A stretch of DNA of 64,000 nt from Apoderus coryli. Its lineage: Eukaryota > Arthropoda > Insecta > Coleoptera > Attelabidae. The stretch is taken from the NCBI GenBank assembly GCA_911728435.2, contig OU452208.1, forward strand, positions 124,001 to 188,000, read 5' to 3'. This document shows positions 57,301 through 64,000 of the stretch, piece by piece; within the stretch, counting starts at the first letter, position 1, and each line of letters begins with the position of its first letter. The position numbers were made by a program, and so were the translations under genes. The notes below the pieces were generated by a model. The model ran no database searches. It was not told the origin of the DNA and saw only the letters and a list, made by a program, of their open reading frames with translations.

Positions 57301-60300
57301 TTTACTTTTAAATTCTAAGTGAGAAAACAGCTTTTTGGGAGCCATTTGAAAAGTTTAATTCTAAATAACAAAATTTTAGTAACAAAACGCTCTAATTCGT
57401 TCTAATTTGCTTTTTTATGCTTAATCTAAATTCTTTTGACTAATAAAATTTACTTTTAAATTCTAAGTGAGAAAACAGCTTTTTGGGAGCCATTTGAACG
57501 TTTAATTCTAAATAACAAAATTTTAGTAACAAAACGCGCTAAATCGTTCTAATTTTGTTTTTTATGCTTAATCTAATTTCTTTTGACTAATAAAATTTAC
57601 TTCTATTTTCTAAGTGAGAAAACAGCTTTTTGGGAGCCATTTGAACGTTTAATTCTAAATAACAAAATTTTAGTAACAAAACGCGCTAAATCGTTCTAAT
57701 TTGCTTTTTTATGCTTAATCTAATTTCTTTTGACTAATAAAATTTACTTTTAATTTCTAAGTGAGAAAACAGCTTTTTGGGAGCCATTTGAAAAGTTTAA
57801 TTCTAAATAACAAAATTTTAGTAACAAAACGCTCTAATTCGTTCTAGTTTGCTTTTTTATGCTTAATCTAATTTCTTTTGACTAATAAAATTTACTTTTA
57901 AATTCTAAGTGAGAAAACAGCTTTTTGGGAGCTATTTGAACGTTTAATTCTAAATAACAAAATTTTAGTAACAAAACGCGCTAAATCGTTCTAATTTGGT
58001 TTTTTATGCTTAATCTAATCTAATCAAAACGCTCTAATTCGTTCTAAATTGCTTATTTACGCTTAATCTAACTTATTTTCACTAATAAAATTTACTTTTA
58101 AATTCTAAGTGAGAAAACAGCTTTTTGGCAGCCATTTGAACGTTTAATTCTAAATAACAAAATTTTAGTAACAAAACGCTCTAATTCGTTCTAAATTGCT
58201 TACTTACGCTTAATCTAACTTATTTTCACTAATAAAATTTACCAAAGTAAATTCTAAGTGAGAAAACAGCTTTTTGGGAGCCATTTGAAAAGTTTAATTC
58301 TAAATAACAGAATTTTAGTAACAAAACGCTCTAATTCGTTCTGATTTGCTTTTTTATGCTTAATCTAAATTCTTTTGACTAATAAAATTTACTTTTAAAT
58401 TCTAAGTGAGAAAACAGCTTTTTGGGAGCCATTAGAACGTTTAATTCTAAATAACAAAATTTTAGTAACAAAACGCGCTAAATCGTTCTAATTTGGTTTT
58501 TTATGCTTAATCTAATTTCTTTTGACTAATAAAATTTACTTCAATTTTCTAAGTGAGAAAACAGCTTTTTGGGAGCCATTTGGAACGTTTAATTCTAAAT
58601 AACAAAATTTTAGTAACAAAACGCTCTAATTCGTTCTAATTTGCTTTTTTATGCTTAGTCTAATTTCTTTTGACTAATAAAATTTACTTTTACTTGCTAA
58701 GTGAGAAAACAGCTTTTTGGGAGCCATTTGAAAAGTTTAATACTAAATAACAAAATTTTAGTAACAAAACGCTCTAATTCGTTCTAATTTGCTTTTTTAT
58801 GCTTAATCTAATTTCTTTTGACTAATAAAATTTACTTTTAAATTCTAAGTGAGAAAACAGCTTTTTGGGAGCCATTTGAACGTTTAATTCTAAATAACAA
58901 AATTTTAGTAACAAAACGCGCTAAATCGTTCTAATTTGGTTTTTTATGCTTAATCTAATTTCTTTTGACTAATAAAATTTTCTTTTAAATTCTAAGTGAG
59001 AAAACAGCTTTTTGGGAGCCATTTGAACGTTTAATTCTAAATAACAAAATTTTAGTAACAAAACGCGCTAAATCGTTCTAATTTGGTTTTTTATGCTTAA
59101 TCTAATTTCTTTTGACTAATAAAATTTACTTTTACTTGCTAAGTGAGAAAACAGCTTTTTGGGAGCCATTTGAAACGTTTAATTCTAAATAACAAAATTT
59201 TAGTAACAAAATGCTCTAATTCGTTCTAATTCTTTTTTATGCTTAATCTAATTTCTTTTGACTAATAAAATTTTCTTTTAAATTCTAAGTGAGAAAACAG
59301 CTTTTTGGGAGCCATTTGAAAAGTTTAATTCTAAATAACAAAATTTTAGTAACAAAACGCGCTAAATCGTTCTAATTTGTTATTTTATGCTTAGTCTAAT
59401 TTCTTTAGACTAATAAAGTTTACTTTTAATTTCTAAGTGAGAACACAGCTTTTTGGGAGCCATTTGAAACGTTTAATTCTAAATAACAAAATTTTAGTTA
59501 CAAAACGCTCTAATTCGTTCTAAATTGCTTATTTACGCTTAATCTAACTTATTTTCACTAATAAAATTTACTTTTAAATTCTAAGTGAGAAAACAGCTTT
59601 TTGGCAGCCATTTGAAAGTTTAATTCTAAATAACAAAATTTTAGTCACAAAACGCTCTAATTCGTTCTAAATTGCTTACTTACGCTTAATCTAACTTATT
59701 TTCACTAATAAAATTTACTTTGAAATTCTAAGTGAGAAAACAGCTTTTTGGCAGCCATTTGAACGTTTAATTCTAAATAACAAAATTTTAGTAACAAAAC
59801 GCGCTAAATCGTTCTAATTTGCTTTTTTATGCTTAATCTATTTTCTTTTGACTAATAAAATTTACTTTTAATTTCTAAGTGAGAAAACAGCTTTTTGGGA
59901 GCCATTTGAAACGTTTAATTCTAAATAACAAAATTTTAGTAACAAAACGCTCTAATTCGTTCTAAATTGCTTACTTACGCTTAATCTAACTTATTTTCAC
60001 TAATAAAATTTACTTTTAAATTCTAAGTGAGAAAACAGCTTTTTGGGAGCCATTTGAACGTTTAATTCTAAATAACAAAATTTTAGTAACAAAACGCTCT
60101 AGTTCGTTCTAAATTGCTTATTTACGCTTAATCTAACTTATTTTCACTAATAAAATTTACTTTTAAATTCTAAGTGAGAAAACAGCTTTTTGGGAGCCAT
60201 TTGAAAAGTTTAATTCTAAATAACAAAATTTTAGTAACAAAACGCTCTAATTCGTTCTAATTTGCTTTTTTATGCTTAATCTAAATTCTTTTGACTAATA

Positions 60301-63300
60301 AAATTTACTTTTAAATTCTAAGTGAGAAAACAGCTTTTTGGGAGCCATTTGAACGTTTAATTCTAAATAACAAAATTTTAGTAACAAAACGCGCTAAATC
60401 GTTCTAATTTGGTTTTTTATGCTTAATCTAATTTCTTTTGACTAATAAAATTTACTTTTAAATTCTAAGTGAGAAAACAGCTTTTTGGCAGCCATTTGAA
60501 CGTTTAATTCTAAATAACAAAATTTTAGTCACAAAACGCTCTAATTCGTTCTAAATTGCTTACTTACGCTTAATCTAACTTATTTTCACTAATAAAATTT
60601 ACTTTGAAATTCTAAGTGAGAAAACAGCTTTTTGGCAGCCATTTGAACGTTTAATTCTAAATAACAAAATTTTAGTAACAAAACGCGCTAAATCGTTCTA
60701 ATTTGCTTTTTTATGCTTAATCTATTTTCTTTTGACTAATAAAATTTACTTTTAATTTCTAAGTGAGAAAACAGCTTTTTGGGAGCCATTTGAAACGTTT
60801 AATTCTAAATAACAAAATTTTAGTAACAAAACGCTCTAATTCGTTCTAAATTGCTTACTTACGCTTAATCTAACTTATTTTCACTAATAAAATTTACTTT
60901 TAAATTCTAAGTGAGAAAACAGCTTTTTGGGAGCCATTTGAACGTTTAATTCTAAATAACAAAATTTTAGTAACAAAACGCTCTAGTTCGTTCTAAATTG
61001 CTTATTTACGCTTAATCTAACTTATTTTCACTAATAAAATTTACTTTTAAATTCTAAGTGAGAAAACAGCTTTTTGGGAGCCATTTGAAAAGTTTAATTC
61101 TAAATAACAAAATTTTAGTAACAAAACGCTCTAATTCGTTCTAATTTGCTTTTTTATGCTTAATCTAAATTCTTTTGACTAATAAAATTTACTTTTAAAT
61201 TCTAAGTGAGAAAACAGCTTTTTGGGAGCCATTTGAACGTTTAATTCTAAATAACAAAATTTTAGTAACAAAACGCTCTAGTTCGTTCTAATTTGCTTAT
61301 TTACGCTTAATCTAACTTATTTTCACTAATAAAATTTACTTTTAAATTCTAAGTGAGAAAACAGCTTTTTGGGAGCCATTTGAAAAGTTTAATTCTAAAT
61401 AACAAAATTTTAGTAACAAAACGCTCTAATTCGTTCTAATTTGCTTTTTTATGCTTAATCTAAATTCTTTTGACTAATAAAATTTACTTTTAAATTCTAA
61501 GTGAGAAAACAGCTTTTTGGGAGCCATTTGAACGTTTAATTCTAAATAACAAAATTTTAGTAACAAAACGCGCTAAATCGTTCTAATTTGGTTTTTTATG
61601 CTTAATCTAATTTCTTTTGACTAATAAAATTTACTTCTATTTTCTAAGTGAGAAAACAGCTTTTTGGGAGCCATTTGAACGTTTAATTCTAAATAACAAA
61701 ATTTTAGTAACAAAACGCGCTAAATCGTTCTAATTTGGTTTTTTATGCTTAATCTAATTTCTTTTGACTAATAAAATTTTCTTTTAAATTCTAAGTGAGA
61801 AAACAGCTTTTTGGGAGCCATTTGAACGTTTAATTCTAAATAACAAAATTTTAGTAACAAAACGCGCTAAATCGTTCTAATTTGGTTTTTTATGCTTAAT
61901 CTAATTTCTTTTGACTAATAAAATTTACTTTTACTTGCTAAGTGAGAAAACAGCTTTTTGGGAGCCATTTGAAACGTTTAATTCTAAATAACAAAATTTT
62001 AGTAACAAAATGCTCTAATTCGTTCTAATTAGCTTTTTTATGCTTAATCTAATTTCTTTTGACTAATAAAATTTTCTTTTAAATTCTAAGTGAGAAAACA
62101 GCTTTTTGGGAGCCATTTGAAAAGTTTAATTCTAAATAACAAAATTTTAGTAACAAAACGCGCTAAATCGTTCTAATTTGTTATTTTATGCTTAGTCTAA
62201 TTTCTTTAGACTAATAAAGTTTACTTTTAATTTCTAAGTGAGAACACAGCTTTTTGGGAGCCATTTGAAACGTTTAATTCTAAATAACAAAATTTTAGTT
62301 ACAAAACGCTCTAATTCGTTCTAAATTGCTTATTTACGCTTAATCTAACTTATTTTCACTAATAAAATTTACTTTTAAATTCTAAGTGAGAAAACAGCTT
62401 TTTGGCAGCCATTTGAACGTTTAATTCTAAATAACAAAATTTTAGTCACAAAACGCTCTAATTCGTTCTAAATTGCTTACTTACGCTTAATCTAACTTAT
62501 TTTCACTAATAAAATTTACTTTGAAATTCTAAGTGAGAAAACAGCTTTTTGGCAGCCATTTGAACGTTTAATTCTAAATAACAAAATTTTAGTAACAAAA
62601 CGCGCTAAATCGTTCTAATTTGCTTTTTTATGCTTAATCTAATTTCTTTTGACTAATAAAATTTACTTTTAATTTCTAAGTGAGAAAACAGCTTTTTGGG
62701 AGCCATTTGAAACGTTTAATTCTAAATAACAAAATTTTAGTAACAAAACGCTCTAATTCGTTCTAAATTGCTTACTTACGCTTAATCTAACTTATTTTCA
62801 CTAATAAAATTTACTTTTAAATTCTAAGTGAGAAAACAGCTTTTTGGGAGCCATTTGAACGTTTAATTCTAAATAACAAAATTTTAGTAACAAAACGCTC
62901 TAGTTCGTTCTAAATTGCTTATTTACGCTTAATCTAACTTATTTTCACTAATAAAATTTACTTTTAAATTCTAAGTGAGAAAACAGCTTTTTGGGAGCCA
63001 TTTGAAAAGTTTAATTCTAAATAACAAAATTTTAGTAACAAAACGCTCTAATTCGTTCTAATTTGCTTTTTTATGCTTAATCTAAATTCTTTTGACTAAT
63101 AAAATTTACTTTTAAATTCTAAGTGAGAAAACAGCTTTTTGGGAGCCATTTGAACGTTTAATTCTAAATAACAAAATTTTAGTAACAAAACGCGCTAAAT
63201 CGTTCTAATTTGGTTTTTTATGCTTAATCTAATTTCTTTTGACTAATAAAATTTACTTCTATTTTCTAAGTGAGAAAACAGCTTTTTGGGAGCCATTAGA

Positions 63301-64000
63301 ACGTTTAATTCTAAATAACAAAATTTTAGTAACAAAACGCGCTAAATCGTTCTAATTTGGTTTTTTATGCTTAATCTAATTTCTTTTGACTAATAAAATT
63401 TACTTCAATTTTCTAAGTGAGAAAACAGCTTTTTGGGAGCCATTTGGAACGTTTAATTCTAAATAACAAAATTTTAGTAACAAAACGCTCTAATTCGTTC
63501 TAAATTGCTTACTTACGCTTAATCTAACTTATTTTCACTAATAAAATTTACTTTTAAATTCTAAGTGAGAAAACAGCTTTTTGGGAGCCATTTGAACGTT
63601 TAATTCTAAATAACAAAATTTTAGTAACAAAACGCGCTAAATCGTTCTAATTTGGTTTTTTATGCTTAATCTAATTTCTTTTGACTAATAAAATTTACTT
63701 CTATTTTCTAAGTGAGAAAACAGCTTTTTGGGAGCCATTTGAACGTTTAATTCTAAATAACAAAATTTTAGTAACAAAACGCGCTAAATCGTTCTAATTT
63801 GGTTTTTTATGCTTAATCTAATTTCTTTTGACTAATAAAATTTTCTTTTAAATTCTAAGTGAGAAAACAGCTTTTTGGGAGCCATTTGAACGTTTAATTC
63901 TAAATAACAAAATTTTAGTAACAAAACGCGCTAAATCGTTCTAATTTGCTTTTTTATGCTTAATCTAATTTCTTTTGACTAATAAAATTTACTTTTACTT
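54310..64000 (-). repeat. Satellite array, reverse orientation, right block
   Basis: About 66 monomers continue the reverse orientation and subfamily of 38499-48529, in phase with it across the BEL/Pao insertion. The first 280 bases (CTTTTGCCTAATAAAATTT, GGGAGGCATTTG, GACTAACAAAACGC) closely match 46911-47100, so this flank is a duplicate of a segment on the other side of the element. Shortened monomers with the junction CTAATACAGCTTTTTGG occur at 54734 and 55699, as also at 39351. No gene is present, and the array runs off the right edge of the window. Confidence 0.95.
56373..62800 (-). repeat. About 2.8-3.0-kb HOR in the right block
   Basis: The rare TTTGTTATTTTATGC occurs at 56373, 59376 and 62177, steps of 3003 and 2801 bp. 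Each is followed by the same series: AATAAAGTTTAC, GAACACAGC, TTAGTTACAAAACG, GGCAGCC, TTAGTCACAAAACG and ACTTTGAAATTC. The units differ by insertion or loss of whole and partial monomers. Confidence 0.85.

Noticed and set aside
1..64000. CENP-B box in the monomer
   Set aside because: ATTCGTTCTAATTTG fits the first part (TTCG, then A after four bases), but the required CGGG is absent, so it is not a CENP-B box.
1..64000. Telomeric repeats (TTAGG type) at an array edge
   Set aside because: No tandem TTAGG or CCTAA is seen; CTTAG and TTAGA are parts of the satellite monomer only.

Overview
The window looks like a block of arthropod, probably insect, constitutive heterochromatin. It carries one tandem satellite family, two transposable elements inserted into it, a fragment of a third nested inside one of those, and one 100-N assembly gap. 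I see no host single-copy gene, tRNA, rRNA or CRISPR. The organism call rests on the elements: a BEL/Pao LTR retrotransposon with DUF1759-like gag and DUF5641-like tail regions, and a CR1-group-like non-LTR retrotransposon, both of kinds common in insects. The species cannot be named from this sequence.

Layout. 1-9718: forward satellite of 147/148-bp monomers, about 73% A+T, organised mostly as a four-monomer higher-order repeat (HOR) of 590 bp (types A-B-C-D). 9719-14719: a near full-length non-LTR retrotransposon with ORF1, an endonuclease/reverse transcriptase ORF2 and a (TTA)n tail. Its 3' UTR is split by an antisense, 5'-truncated piece of a second non-LTR element (about 13814-14565). 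14720-38398: the same forward satellite, with 3-, 4-, 5-, 6- and 18-monomer HORs and duplications up to about 10.9 kb apart. 38399-38498: gap. 38499-48529: the same satellite family, but in reverse orientation and of a different subfamily. 48530-54309: a BEL/Pao element on the minus strand with 152-bp LTRs that read as identical, a CTTAA target-site duplication, a tRNA-Tyr-type primer site, a polypurine tract and a gag-pol frame broken once inside RT. 54310-64000: reverse-oriented satellite again. The array runs off both ends of the window.

How it fits together. The satellite is the substrate and the elements are insertions: both main elements entered individual monomers cleanly, and monomer phase resumes on the far side. 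The repeat itself is the most informative part. The unit is nucleosome-core sized, there are at least two subfamilies, shared deletion-junction monomers mark multi-kb periods, chimeric monomers show recombination, and polarity and subfamily both change across the gap. A centromeric or pericentromeric location is plausible but not shown by sequence alone.
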